64,000 bases of DNA from Zygnema circumcarinatum (GCA_037447605.1 CM074814.1:2973403-3037402), one strand, 5' to 3'. Shown: positions 22,930 through 39,985, counted from the stretch's first letter. The notes: a model not told the origin generated them from the sequence alone. Numbers and translations: made by a program.

Positions 22930-23728
22930 GGTGCGGCGATGGAGAAGGGACTGAGAGTGGGAGGGGAGAGCGACATGTACTTCGTGAAAACTGAGTTCGA
23001 ACTGTTTCAAACCTGAACTTTAGTTTCGTTTGGCTTTAAGACAAAGTGCTGTAGTCCTATCCCCTGTTTTTTTTTTTTTTTCAAAAGGGAAACTAAACTG
23101 CGCTAACGAAGGCGCAACCAAAGCGAAAGAAACGAATCGAAACGAAACGAGGCGATGCCAAACGAGGCCCGATCGACCGACCGACTGACCGACTGACCGA
23201 CTGACGGACCGACCGACTGACCGATTGACCGACTGACCGACCTACAAACCGACCGACCGACATAGCGACGGGTGGCTGTGACGTCACAGCAGCCAACTCA
23301 CCTCGCCGCGCAACGGCAGGGAGAACTGGAGAAGGGACGCAGTGAGGGTTGTCCGTACATTACTGTACGGCACGCTGCCGCTGCGTTACGGCCGGTACGA
23401 GAAGGACGATGAAATGGATGCGATGGATGGGTGGATGAATGGATGGATGCATGGATGCATGCGATGGATGGATGGATGCGATGACGCGCGGCGGCGGTGG
23501 CGGGCGAATGACCAAATGCATGAATCCGCCAATCACGCGGCGGCGCGCGCAACCCCTCTCCCTCTCCCTCTCCCTCGCCCTTGCCCTCCCTCTCGTGCCT
23601 GTCGCGTGCTGTCCTGCCCGCCCATGCTCGCCCGTCTGCCGTGCCTCGCCGCCCCCTCCCCGCCCCTCCCCTCCCCGTCCCGCACGCCCGCTTCGCTCGC
23701 CGCGCTCTCCTTCCGCTGCTCTGCGGCC
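22930..23728. other. Intergenic with tetranucleotide repeats, upstream of spermidine synthase
   Basis: No gene is visible. Contents are a poly-T run near 23067, a GACC/GACT repeat (23168-23262), CCGTAC/GTACGG motifs (23350-23400), a GGAT repeat (23415-23480) and a C/T-rich stretch (23550-23700) that is probably promoter and 5' UTR. Confidence 0.6.
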
Positions 23729-28227
<4,499 letters not shown>

Positions 28228-28794
28228 CGAGAGTCAGAGTTTACTTATTCTCGAGTCGACGAAATGGGAAAGGGGAAAGGGGGAGGGGAGAAGGGAACAC
28301 GTGTTTACGTGCCAGTACTGGAGGAGGCCCTTCCCCTTCATGGCGTGCAAGGCAACACCTTTCGGGCGTGGTTCTCCACCCCTTTGATCAGCTCTGGTCC
28401 ACTATTTGGAGGGGAGAGGGAATTTTGAGGGATTTTTACCCGTTAGTGGAGTCTTGAACTCAGCAATTTTGGTTTAGAGATGGCAGAGTCTAATGCAGAT
28501 GAATCACATGTTTATACAATACACGTGTGCAAATATGAGCGCTGGATTTGGCGTCAGGTTGCATTGCAGTGAAGGAGGATCAAGTAGCGGCAGACCGCAA
28601 TGGCACGTCTGGAGCACCACACTACTCTACGTGAAGAAATGGAGCAATCATAGCATTGGAATCGCGAATGCTCAGGAAAATTCCCAGTCAATCAAAAGTT
28701 ATCTATTGCGTTTAATATGTCGCTTCAATTGTGAACAACACAGTCCAAACCTGCTGTTCAGCAATTTTGGAAGCATCTTGTATTGCACAGGTTC

Positions 28795-29655
28795 GACTAA
28801 TGGATCAGCTGCCATTGGCCAACCAGTGGACGTCAACCAATAGTTCGGAACCCTTGGGTTTTTAGGGTTTCAACGCTTGCAACCACTGGCAACTGTTCAC
28901 AGGTCGGATCGTTAGATCAACCATTCGAATGGTTGCCAACTATTGGTGCCGGACCGAAACAACCATTCGACTGGTTCGGAACCATTGAATGCCAATGATT
29001 AGGGTGTGTCAGAGCTAAGAAAAATTCGTACTAAAAAATCGACATTCGTAACATTTTGTTAAGTCTGACACGCCCTATTGCCAACCATTCGCATGGTTCG
29101 GAACCTTTGGATCCAATGGTTGGCAACCATTTGAATGGTTCCGAGCCATTGGATGTCAATGGTTGCCAACCACTCGAATGATTCGGAAGCATTGGATCCA
29201 ATGGTTTCCGACTATTTGGATGGTCCGGAACCGTTAGTGGGTTCATAATTGGGTCGTCTGTGTATTTTGTTGGGTTGCCAACCGTTGATGACCTTGAATT
29301 CAATGGCTGGCAACCACTGGGTCCAATGGTTCCGAAACAATGGCTGGCAACCATTTGCATGATTCGAACCATTGGCGCCGGACCAAAACAACAATATGAA
29401 TGGTTTGAAAGCATTGGATGCCAATGGTTACCAACCATTGAGGCAAACCATTCGAACCGTTCCGAATCATGGCGCCGGACCCAAAACAACCATTCGAATG
29501 GTTGCGAATCATTGGGCGCCCAACCATTGCCATCCAATGGTTGTCCAATGGTTGCCGATCCAATGGTCCGACCTATGCAATGGTTGCTTGGGTCGCGAGG
29601 CAATGGTTGGCAACAATTGAATCCTGGTTGGCTGGATCGCCAGCCAACGGTTGAT
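28795..29655. repeat. Array of degenerate self-complementary repeats
   Basis: Units mix CCAATGGTTGCCAACCATT, CGAATGGTTCGGAACCATTG and GGATGCCAATGG, each close to its own reverse complement, so both strands look alike. Spacing is irregular, about 20-30 bases per palindrome. Related motifs, including GGTCCGACCTATG, occur at 14840-14980. No protein is encoded. Confidence 0.85.
29002..29075. mobile_element. Small MITE-like hairpin flanked by TA
   Basis: GGGTGTGTCAGAGCTAAG at the left end pairs with CTTAAGTCTGACACGCCC-like sequence at the right. TA flanks both sides (29000-29001 and 29076-29077), the target duplication of Tc1/mariner-type elements. It interrupts the palindromic repeat array. It is short and seen once, so the call is tentative. 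Confidence 0.5.
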
Positions 29656-30189
29656 CCCTTAGTCCGCCCTGTGCCGTACCGTACGTGCGAGCCTGCAGTC
29701 CGCGTACGGCCCTGTACGACGGGCGGAGGGCCCGCCGCCGTGCGCCGTACGGGCCTCCCGCGCGGCCCTCGACGGCCACCCGCAGCGCCCGCAGGCGGGG
29801 ACGCGCGCGGGCCCTCCGATCCCAAGCCGAAGGAGCCGTTGCTCCGCGGCGCTGAACGCGTACTCTGCATCAAATTACGGAGTACCGCCTCTGACATAGG
29901 TTAAGCTTCACATTGTGAAAAAGCCGTACGTCGTGGTCGCGGCAGGTGCTGGGAGTGGGCGGGCGGGCAAACCCTAAAGCGCGTCGGGCGGGGCGGGCGT
30001 CATGTCAGTCAGTCGGCGCCGGAGGGCCGAGGGGGGAAGGAGGTCGCCGCGGAGGGGGTCGTGGATGCGCATGGATAGGATATGGATGCCATGGCTATGA
30101 CGACGGCGACGGCGATGGCCATGTCTATGGCTATGGCTGGCACCTGGCACGCGGGTCTCATGCCATCCGCTGCTGCTCTGGGAAGCTCT

Positions 30190-30260
30190 CACTAGCAGGA
30201 GCAAGAGCAGCAGGAGCAAGAGCAGCAGGAGCAAGAGCAGCAGGAGCAGTAGCATTGGCA
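30190..30260 (+). repeat. 15-bp minisatellite
   Basis: The unit GCAAGAGCAGCAGGA repeats about three times perfectly and then decays into GCAGTAGCA-type units. Confidence 0.8.
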
Positions 30261-30491
30261 GTAGCAGTAGCAGGAGAAGTGGAGTAGCAGGGCAGTGGTG
30301 TCGCTCTGGGCCCTCGGCGCTCTCCGGTTACTCCACTATCGCGCCGACAGAAGAGAAGGATGCGTTTTAGTTGTGACGGAGTGCTTTGTTTCGTCCTCTC
30401 CCGCCTAGGACTTTTTCAAGGACTGCTCGGGGCGCCTCTTTAGAGACAGGCCTTTCAAGCAGGCCGTTCAGGGCAGTGCTTCCAGAGTCAT

Positions 30492-33400
30492 ATGCCTCCT
30501 TCCATGAGCATGACCAACTCTGGTTCGGCTATCGCTCTCGTAGCTTTAGCAGGCCCCGGATCGACCCTTGCAGGCATTGCAGGGTCTACAAAGCCTCCCG
30601 GAGAGCCAGCACGACTCGCCGCAGCTGCTGCCCAGCAGCCTGGCGTGGGGGGAACCTCGGCGCTGGTGGTTCCCGCGCTTGCCGAGGCGCCAGCAGTAGC
30701 GCCAAGCGGCCTTGCTCGAGTAAAGCTCAGTGATTTGCTCCCGGAAGACGGTGCTGCGCCTGGCAACTTCTTCAAGACTGTAGAAAGCCTGTCGTTGTCT
30801 CTCGCTCGCTACAATGCGGCGGTTATCCAGCTTAGTGCTGAGGATCAAGCTCTTGTGAAGTGTGCAATTGATTCTTCGCGGCTTTATTTTAAGAGCCGAG
30901 CGGGTGGCCCTGCGGGCTCTGCTGACTGGACTAAGTCGGGAGGATACTATTCTGCCTCGGCAAAAGACATGTATTTCTACAGAGCGGGCAGGTATGCAGC
31001 ACCATTTGCTCGTTTTTGACGTCGTCTTTTCTCTTTCTAATTAGCCAAACATGGCGGTAGGCATTTTATTGTCTCTAGCTGAGACGGACCATCAGGTTCT
31101 GGGCTAGTCATAGATTTGCTTTGGTGGTTTTCTCAACACAACTCCTGTATAGTGATAGTTGTTCCCTGCAAAATGACACTCTATTTGATATCGCCTCTTG
31201 TACGGATGTGGGTAAAAAGTTGGAGGCTCTGTATCCTCGTTGCCATGACTATGATGAAGATGAGGCTGCTCATGATTGGGTTGGGCTGGTTACAACGCTG
31301 TGAGCTGGGAAAATCGATTGTGACCACTCCTTAAGTGTTTATTATGCGGACTACTGACACATGAATGCACTCTCTTCCATTTCCCGGCCCACCATAATCC
31401 GACTTACTTTAAACTTTCAGTTACTCTTAAGATGACGTCACCTTGCGTGCATTCATGAAGTTTAGCTTGAAGCAACCTATCCTGTTAATCGACTTATAAA
31501 AGTTCTGGTTGTGTGTTGTACATGTCTGGCACTTTTGCGGGTAGTCTAGACAGTGAGTTGTTAGGTATGGCGCTTGCAAGTTGCAGTGTGGTTCTGGAGC
31601 TGGCCATGCTTACTTTGTTGGCTTTGTATTGGTACTCTCGGAGATGGCCTTACATGCCAACGCACGTGCACAGTAGACGACGAAAGGTCTTACGGACTAT
31701 TCTCCAAGTCTTAATTATAGAGTGTTCCGAGGAAAGAGTCTGCATGCTCCTTAATTTGGCTTCTTCCGGCAGAGACAGCCATTTTGCTGCCAGTTTCAGA
31801 TGTTTTTCTGTTGTTTTGTTTCTATGCTCATCGAAGCAAGGGAGTTACTCCCTGGTGTTCGTATTTGTGTTCGTTGTCCATGTTTCCATCATCATGTTCC
31901 CATCGTCGTGCTTTCCCAATATTCAAAGTTTGTACTGGAGTTTCTCTTTCTCGAGTAAACACTCTGGCGAATTTAAGATATTGTTTGGAGACAGTCATGA
32001 TTGCTTCGTTAGCCGTATGAATACCGAGGGTATTGTCCTACATAAGGCGAGCTGAAAGCCTGGAAGTTGGTCATGTGTCCGAGACTAGAACAAGGAGAAA
32101 GGCTAGAGCTAGGGTTTCTTTGTAAAGATATGATGTCATTGCAACTTTCTGAAGCAGCCGAAGCAGCAACTTGTACTTGAGGATTGGCCTCCATTCCCTT
32201 ATGCCTTTATTGAAGTGATTGACGTGGAAGCAGGTTACTAGCGTCGGAAGAGCATGAGTGGACCCCCCCGTGCATGTCTGACGTTTTCCGATGCTTCGGG
32301 AAAGCCTCACGAGCTGCCTTGGCTGCTATCTCACGACATTTGCGACTTAGAAGCGAGTGAGTAGTAAACCTGTTTCACCTCGTGCGTTGTTTGATAAGCA
32401 GGCGAACAGGTATAACACTGCTAGCATTCGTTTGGAGTATCTATTCTCTCTTTTGTATGGACTTGGGATTATGGCTAAGTTCTATCTGATGTCCTTGATA
32501 ATTTTGGGTCCTTGGGGGTGTTCAAAGGTCCAACCTGTCTGGATTGTAACAACGGCTTAAACGAAGTCTTGAAAGTTCCGGATTTTATTTTCATCAGTCA
32601 ATTGGCAACTGACTTCCAACGGGAGGGATGCAGTGCTCTTGGGACGTTGTTGGATGATTATCCTCTCCCCGCGGGAGAGGTGTCGTCTTCCGTTCTCACT
32701 GCCACGTGTCATCACTCAAAGGCACCCGCTCCTCATCGGTCTGGGGCTGAAGATAGACCCATGAATTCAGAGGTTGAGAAAGGGCTCCTCATGCTTTCTG
32801 CATCAGACATGCCAGGGCTGCAGGTGAGTGTCTGCTGATCAACTTGCATGCTTTCCTTCTCCCCAACTCCGCGGCAGTTTTGCCATGTGCGTGGAGGTCC
32901 TGCGTATTGTGGCTGATAGTTCCTCGTTTTTCTCGGTCTGCTTTTGGTGTCCCTATGCTGAAGGTCTGCGATGCGAGTGGAAAGTGGTTTCTGGCCGACC
33001 ACGGCGTTGGCCCCGGAGAGTTGGTGTTGCTGACCGGGCGAGCCCTTTATCAGGCCACGGCCGGCCTGCGCCTCCCCGGGACCTACCGGATCCTCCCGCC
33101 CGCGCCGGCGGACCTGCAGCCGGGAAGCTTTGGAAGGTGGGTACAGGCCCGGGCCTGGCATAGGCTGATGCTTGTAGCGCGCTTATTGTCCGTGACCTAG
33201 CTTTGGCGAGAAAAAGATGTCAACTATGACTTTCAACGTAATCTGCGGGTTTGCTGGGCCGTAGCATGAACCATGTGTTTTTAGCTTCTTTGCAAGCTTC
33301 TTTTGTTCTGATTGCTTTTTTGAGAACGAGTAGGGCCTTGATGGCCGCATGAATCATGCTATGTTCTCGGATGCTTAGGGTATTGATGCTTGAAGACTCT

Positions 33401-34556
33401 GCAGCTGTCGTATTCCTTCGTGTGGCCAGGGATGCATGGCCACTTCTTTCAAGGTTGACTGCTCTGCCACTGGATTGTTTTCAGAATGCTCTCTTGCCCT
33501 AACATTCTCCCTCTCCGTGTTGATTCAGATGCTCCCTTACGTTCCGCCTGATGCCGCGCCCACAAGCGATTATTGACTGCACTGCTATGCAGACAGCAGG
33601 GCATTCAATTCCAGAAGCCTTCCAAGCGCCTGTGCCTGTTCCTATCTTCATGGAGACACTTGCTAACAACGACACTTCTTCCGGAAACAGTTACAGTGAA
33701 GTTGCTTTGGTATGACCATAAACTTTGTTCCTTTTCAGTGTTCTACTTCATTCACCACTCTCCCGCTGAGCAGCTGTTTATCGAAGGTGATGCTCTGCGT
33801 GAATTTTGAAAATGCCAACTCGTCGGCTGGCAGCCTGACCGTCCTTTTACAACTCAGCTCAGTAAAGTTGTTCTAAGGCCTTTTGTTTGCTGAACTGATG
33901 GAGTGTTTACAGGCTTCGTTGGCTAAGGCGGACGGTAGTCCGTCGCTTCGCTCCGTTTTGACTGATCCTGCAAGGTAGCCTCCCAATCTTCTGCGACAGA
34001 TGCTTGTTTATGTTTTGCGTGTAAAGTATGTCCTTTGCGTTCGTCCTGATGTGGGATTCACGCTAAGTGATCTCCATGTGTCAATGCTAGTGTCGGACTT
34101 GCGTGTCCTCTTACCGATCATGTGCTCTTGCTGGACATCACATTTGTACTTTCGTACTACTCGTTCCATTTTTAATGGGGCACTGCTCACGGGAGAAGGA
34201 GTTTTTCTGATTGGGTTTCTGTATCCTGTTGTCCTGCAGTGGTTCTCTGTTGGAGGATGCTATGGTGTCACAATGTGGTCATTCTTTTGGAGGAGCGAGC
34301 TTGCGGAGAATTCTTGAAACAGTGAGTTCTTCTGTTGATCAGACTCTGTTCCTATGAGGGATAGCATAGTATCACACATATTTTCATGGCACTGCACAGA
34401 ACGAGACAGCACCTCAGCACAGCATATTTCTCTGAGCACTTGCGAGGTCTATTTGTCACAGACGACATCCTCAGCGATGATTTCCATCTGATGACGAGAC
34501 TGAGCTCTAGGGACTCTCAAAGCTATCCTTCAGTTGGGCGGAGTGTTCTGTTCTAG
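30492..34556 (+). CDS. Plant-type 2-oxoglutarate/Fe(II) oxygenase-like protein
   Basis: Seven exons in consistent phase give 473 residues: 30492-30991, 32234-32356, 32598-32823, 32964-33136, 33529-33709, 33913-33974 and 34400-34556. Conserved-looking parts are LARYNAAVIQLSAEDQALVK, SSRLYFKSRA, GGYYSASAKDMYFYRAGR, CMSDVFRCFGKASRAALAAI, EVSSSVLTATCHH, KGLLMLSASDMPGLQVCDAS, LTGRALYQATAGLRLPGTYR and CSLTFRLMPRPQAI. This order resembles a plant family annotated as 2OG-Fe(II) oxygenase superfamily (the Arabidopsis At3g63290 type). The usual iron ligands HxD...H are not evident: NSEVEKGLL stands where HxD would be expected. It may therefore be a non-catalytic relative. The first 80 residues are low-complexity Ala/Gly/Pro. 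The last exon is supported only by phase and an open frame. Confidence 0.75.
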
Positions 34557-35089
34557 ACAACGTGGAAGGGGAGTTGGAGTATCACCTGCTGGCATGTGTG
34601 CCAGTGCTATGACGCCTCACTGAGGCATTTGCCTGAGAGAATGCTTTAACGTGCGGATCGTGGTCTCTTTTCTTTCATTTTTTTTTTTGTTTGAAAACGG
34701 GCAGCCCGGCTTACTGTGACGAACCTTTGCACGACAGGTTTCACATGTCTAAGTTTTAAGTGAATGAGAGCCCCTAATCTCTGAGACCTGATAGCCGCGT
34801 TTTTTAGCACTAAAGCTGTTTCAGTTCTCCGCCTAATACATGAAGGCGTTTCGTCAGTTTTCTTTTTACTTTTTTTGGAGTTGCCTATGCAGTCCTTAAG
34901 GTTCAATCATGTTTTGCTGACGTGTTCTATTAGGGTCTTAAGCCTGTTAAGGTTAGCTGCTTCTTGGACAAAGAAAACGCTTGTAGTAGTATAGTGAAAA
35001 GACCAGTGTACCATATGAGTCCGCATCGCTTCTATCAAGATCGTCTGGTTGCGTGCCATTGACGCAAGACCCTTTCCCTTTCAATGCAG
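34557..35089. other. Intergenic, or intron if the flanking exons form one gene
   Basis: No exon is recognised. A poly-T run lies near 34677-34690. Because the upstream gene's stop rests on one exon model, this interval might be intronic. Confidence 0.4.
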
Positions 35090-38000
35090 ATGGTCTGTCC
35101 TTGGTGTGGAGGTGGAGTTGACGTGATGGCCCTTGTTCCAAATCTTGGTAAGCAATGACCTTTCTTCAGCAGTGTTTAGAGCACGCAATTCGTTTATTTC
35201 TTTTGTTATTCTTTTCTTATTGCAGAAGTCCCACATCCAACGTCTTGCTAGGCATCAGATGTGGGATATGTCAGACTGCTTGGCAAAGAAAAGCCTTGTT
35301 CTTTTCTGTAGATTCGCCGCTCGTTCTTAAGGTGATGGTCTTTCCTTAGTTCACCATGCTGCCTCGTGTCCCATAAGCAGGAGGAAAAATGCTATGCCGT
35401 TTACATGTATTCTTGAATTGAATTGCAAATTTGAGCTGTGCCCTGGCTTTTGGTGTGTTTCATGAGGGTTTGCGCTTTGTGGACATCGTTGAAGCCACTG
35501 AACGTTTTGGGATTCGGTTAGGCATGGTTATGTATTGGTATTGATGGACTTTGCCCAGAGGGTTTTTCAGGGTTGCGGGCGGCTGTAGCTGCGTACAAGC
35601 GCGAGGAGGTTGCAGCAAGGCAGCAGTCCGCCCTGAGAGGTGCCAAGAGAAAGAGGGAGAGAGAGGCAGCAGGTGCGGATGGCAGAGAAAGCGGCGGCAG
35701 TCGCGCGAAGAAAACCAATAAGGTAAGGCGGACTTTAGGCATGCTCTCGTGCTGGTCTCATCCACGCCAGCGTCCTCACTGTGAGGATTTTTGTCGATGC
35801 CTTGAGGGATTGAGCTTGTGAGATCAGTTGACTATGAGGAAACACTGATGGCCTTGCTCCAGTCCCGCCCTTGCGTGGCCGAGCGTTCGTGCAGGCGCTC
35901 GTCTCGAGCAGCGCTGCTCTCGAGTATCCCGCATCTGCAACCGATAGCGATGGCAGCCAAAAAATTAAAGGAGTCCAGTTTCCATATTCTGTCAACGACT
36001 ATGTGCTCATTAAGGTGGGTTGCTCCAACGTCTTCGGAAGCCTTCTTTCTTATCCTTTTTCCTTTTTCTTGGAATCTCCGTTCTCAACGTTGTAAGTAAG
36101 ATGTTTCCAATCTTTTACCTGAGCGGATTCCTAGTATATTGCAATTTTTAGTGGAAATTCAGGGTTTACAAGCCCTTTAAATTATCGCGAGGTTTCTCCT
36201 GGGTTTTATGGGCATGCCTGGCGGTTTGGAAGAGTTGAGCTTGTTCATATGTTTTTTTTCTTGGAGGGGTGACCCGCAGGGCAACAAGCGGACCCCCGAG
36301 AAGTTCGTCGGACGGGAGGCCGTTATTACAAATCAGTGCCTGAATGGCTGGTGGGTGTCACTCCCACCAGCAGTGGAAATTGTGCTGAAATGAATGTGTT
36401 CATAACCTGTCACCACCATTGCATGCGTCCTGTTGTTGAATGGTATAGAGGTCCCTCTTGGTTCATAATTTATGTTCTGGAAGGCAAGGAGTTTGCGTGA
36501 GTCAGATTTGGCAGCTGCACTGAATACGAACTCATGCGTGTAGCATAATACATTCACAGGTTAATCCTCTCCCTTCCAAGAGGGAAGTCGTCTCCCGGAC
36601 TAGATCGCACAGGTCTCCTTTGGATAGGACCCATCCAGATTGTTTCGCGTGTGACGACTTGTGACAACTGTTTTTTTAAGTTAATTGGTGCCAGGGGGTT
36701 TTAAATCTCAACGTTTCGGATAGCCTCCGGTTAATTTATTTTTTCAGCGAAAAAAATATCTTACTGAGTATCCCAATGACGATCCAAGAAGTTATAAGCA
36801 CTTGGGCATGTACTTCTAATCCTGCTATTTCCCAATATAGATGTTGACCAACCTAGACCAGAGTTATGACCAGGGTTGACCCTGAAAACCCTAAAACCCT
36901 AATAACCCGAGTACCACTGGTGTTAATTTCAAACTGCAGGTACCTGGTGCGGACATTAGATACTGGGGAAAGCGTTCGGTTGCAGTACCGATCCCTCCAG
37001 AGAACTTTGGGTACGAATTCTGGCCTTACGCCGTCTTGTTAACATCCCGTGAAGTGATTCATGACGGTCGCTTTCCGTCCATACTCTGCGCAAACTTACT
37101 GGTATTAGTGGCGTGGCAAATAAACGCAATGATTTTTCGTTGTTTTTTTTTTCAAATGCTTTTTCTCTGGATCTCGTTTGCATGTTTGTGTTGGGTTTTT
37201 CTCCTTGCTGTCGAATTTTGTGAGGCAGCTCTGCTGGGTGAGGTTTGCATGATTGTAAACACAATCACAGTTCTAGTTGATGACGTGCGTTGAAGGAATC
37301 AGAGAGGGCACTTTTAATGACATTTGCTGATGGAGGCCATGGGTATGAGATATGGTGGTCTGACTGCACCTGTTGCATTTTTGGCCTGCATCTGTCGTTT
37401 TCCAGCTCATCGACTCTCGGGACCCAAAGGTGTGCTTGACGGAGATGCAGGGCCTCTGTCCGGCCAAGTTGACCAGCAGGACGACTGTGCGCAGGCTGAC
37501 GACCTGCCCCTCTTCCCGCAGGCGGCCATGGACGCAGCGGGCGCGTTTGCGCTCGCTCCGCTGGGCCTTCCAGCGCCGTACTCCCCTCATAGGGGAGGTG
37601 AGTCTCCCTCGGGGGGGTCCGTGTTCCCCACCACCCTCAGTCCGAGAGGAGAAGGGTCAACCGCTCGCGAGGCTGTTTCTCTGGTCACCAAAGACTGGAA
37701 GTTGAGACCTATGCAAGAGGGAAGCACCTCTGGCACTTACGGTACAGCGCTTCTACAAGTTCTTGAACCCGGTGAGTTCACACCAGATAGCGGCAGCGCT
37801 GCTCCTTCCGACATGAAGAATGCTGCTCTGCAAGCCACGCCTTCGTTGCAGCCGCTTCTTCAGCCTGTCACGCGGCCACGCTCACCGGGGCGAATTGGAA
37901 AGAACATGGCAATCATTCCGTTTCCAGCGAAAGGGAGCTTTTCGGGGAAGGCAAGCGGCAATGGAGATGGTTCAGAAGGGGTCATTTTGGATCAAGGAGT

Positions 38001-38862
38001 GTCTGCAGGGCAGCGATCCGGGCATGGTCCATCAGTGTTCAAGGTCCGTTCTCCTGTCGGTAAGTCAACGCTAGGGTCAACAAGCTGCGCGAAGCCTGTA
38101 GGGGTGGCAGAGAAGCTTGTGAAGAAGGAACCGAGAGAGAACTGGCCTGCACCAGGAAAGGAGGCAGCACAGGTGCCTGGTTCGAGTCAGAGCTCAGGTT
38201 CCGCGTCTGGGGCGGGCTCAGCTTTGAGTGGAGGAGCATACACCAACTCAGTGAAGGTGAAGGACTTTCACGGAGATGCAGAAGCAGGCTGCAATTTGGC
38301 TTCAGGAGTTGGTGGGGGGTCCGGTTCCTGGGCGGCTGGTGGTGGATCCGTTGGCACACAGAAAAACAGCAGGGAAGTGGAAGATAGTCTGTCCCTCATG
38401 GGAGAAGAGGAAGATGGGAAGAAGTCGGGGGCGATAAACACTTTGAGCTGTGTAGGAGCAGGAGGCGCTGACCTGAAGTTTCCACCAGCTCTGCATGGAA
38501 CCAATGCGCAGCCGATGCAAACCTCAGAGATGCAGCAGCAGGTGGTCGTCCCACCCAAGAAGCGAGACCTGGGTTCCCTCACGGGCAAAGTGCACGGGAA
38601 CTCATCGCCGCGGACAGCAAGTGCCGGGTATCTCTCGCCGTCGCATCCCGCGGCTTCCGGGTCCCCGCAGCGAGCGCCCATGTCGCCTCCCCCCGATCGG
38701 GCAGCGCCTGCGGGAGGAGCGCTGGTAGACGAGTCCGCCTCTCTGCAGCAGAGCCAGAGGGAGCTGCCCGCTGACCTCTTCCAGGGAGAGGGTCTGCCCT
38801 CCACCCCAGGGGAGAGGCAAAGCGGTTTTCTGGACGACCCAAGATCTGAACAGTGGGCTTAA
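35090..38862 (+). CDS. Zinc-ribbon protein with a conserved [14 protein letters not shown]-type module; probably nuclear
   Basis: The first two exons (35090-35148 and 35252-35331) join in frame to give [16 protein letters not shown] and RCGICQ, a CxxC-x16-CxxC zinc ribbon. An exon at about 35560-35720 encodes a basic stretch ([11 protein letters not shown]) like a nuclear localisation signal. Exons about 35862-36014, 36280-36350, 36940-37010 and 37406-38862 join in phase. They encode [56 protein letters not shown] and a long Ser/Gly/Pro-rich tail ending in TAA. Two junctions near 35560 and 35862 are not resolved. AATAAA at 38955 could be the poly(A) signal. I do not know the family name. A chromatin or RNA-linked role is a guess. 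Confidence 0.6.
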
Positions 38863-39827
38863 ACTTTGATGTTACTGAACTGGCGCTGCAGTGCCAGCGG
38901 TAGTATAAAAGCATAGCGGGCCCGTGCATCCACACATGCACTGGACTGCAAGTAAATAAAGCTTTTACGAATAGAAGCACGGTATCTTGATGTGTACGCC
39001 CTGCATATGCCCAGCTCCTTGGTGTCGGTTTGCGCGGGTTCCTAGGCAGAGGAACCTACTATGAAATAGGCTGTGTCAGTGCGAGCAAGTGCAGCTGCTG
39101 CCGCGTGCAGGGGCGAGCAGACGGGTCGCCGCTGAAGCAATCAGCCTCAAGATTGTGGCTTGAGGCTTGTCGTTTGAGTTGGGTTGTCCATCCTCCGTCC
39201 TGCCCTGAATGAATGGCTCCTCAGAGCTTTGCGAAAACAATTAATCCTTAGAAATCACTTGAGATTGTGTAAATCGGAAAGCACAGCATGCGGTAGAGTA
39301 CCCTCGATTGGCTCTCAGCCTCTCATTCTTGTGATGTCGGCCAATGACGAGTGACTGTGCTCGCGCGCTGTGCATGGATCTGGCTGGTTCTGCATGGGAT
39401 TGACGGACAGTCACAAAAGGCCGAGTTGCTTGTATGGTGTGCTTCAGTTTTGGCAGGGTTGCCCGCCATAGAAGGAAGTGTTGGTAGATCATCATGAGCA
39501 GCATGTTGGTTTACAGGGTTTAGCATACTACCATTAATTTGAACAATTGAACATTTTTTCTGAAATTGTTCAATGTTCTAATGGAAAGGTTTCAATAGGT
39601 CAATAGTTCTCTAAATTGAACAACATAAAGCGAAGTTCAATTGTTCAAAGTCTCAATCTGTTCGGTTACATGTGTGGATTCCAGTTTTTGCCACGTAGGA
39701 TTTAAGCAATTTGCGAGATTTGCTTAATTCAAGCCCAAATTTTCCGTACGTTTTTTTCGCCAGATCAATGATTTTCGTACGGTATAGAAATGGAAATGGG
39801 CGAAATTTGAAGGAATCTGATAAATCC

Positions 39828-39985
39828 ACTCCTTTTTTGGATCGACACACCCCTTTTTTCGCCGGGCAAATTTTAAAATCGACAAAAAAGGTTTAAAAAC
39901 GAAAAATGCCTTTTTCACACCTTTTTTGGATCGATACACACCTTCTAACTTTGGGTAGATTATATTTTACAAATGAAAGGTCAAC
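39828..39985 (+). repeat. Relic of the foldback element terminal arm
   Basis: CCTTTTTTGGATCGACACACCCC, then GCCGGGCAAATTTT, AAAAACGAAAAATGC and TTTTTCACACCTTTT follow the same order as the left arm near 1560-1700, with many substitutions. No second arm is visible here. Confidence 0.65.

Larger units (their letters stand above)
28228..30491. other. Repeat-rich intergenic region
   Basis: No gene is supported. The region carries the self-complementary repeat array (about 28795-29655), a 74-bp TA-flanked hairpin element within it, GTACGG clusters (29670-29760) and a 15-bp minisatellite (30190-30260). The GC-rich end is probably the promoter of the next gene. Confidence 0.65.

Noticed and set aside
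31121-32055. Frames of 60-180 codons, some starting with Met, between exons 1 and 2 of the 2OG-like gene.
   Set aside because: Exon 1 (ending 30991) and exon 2 (starting 32234) join in phase and keep the family pattern, so this is intron.
37373-37705. Alternative frame in the last exon of the zinc-ribbon gene ([14 protein letters not shown]).
   Set aside because: The upstream exon ends in phase 1, which selects the 512-codon frame running to 38862.
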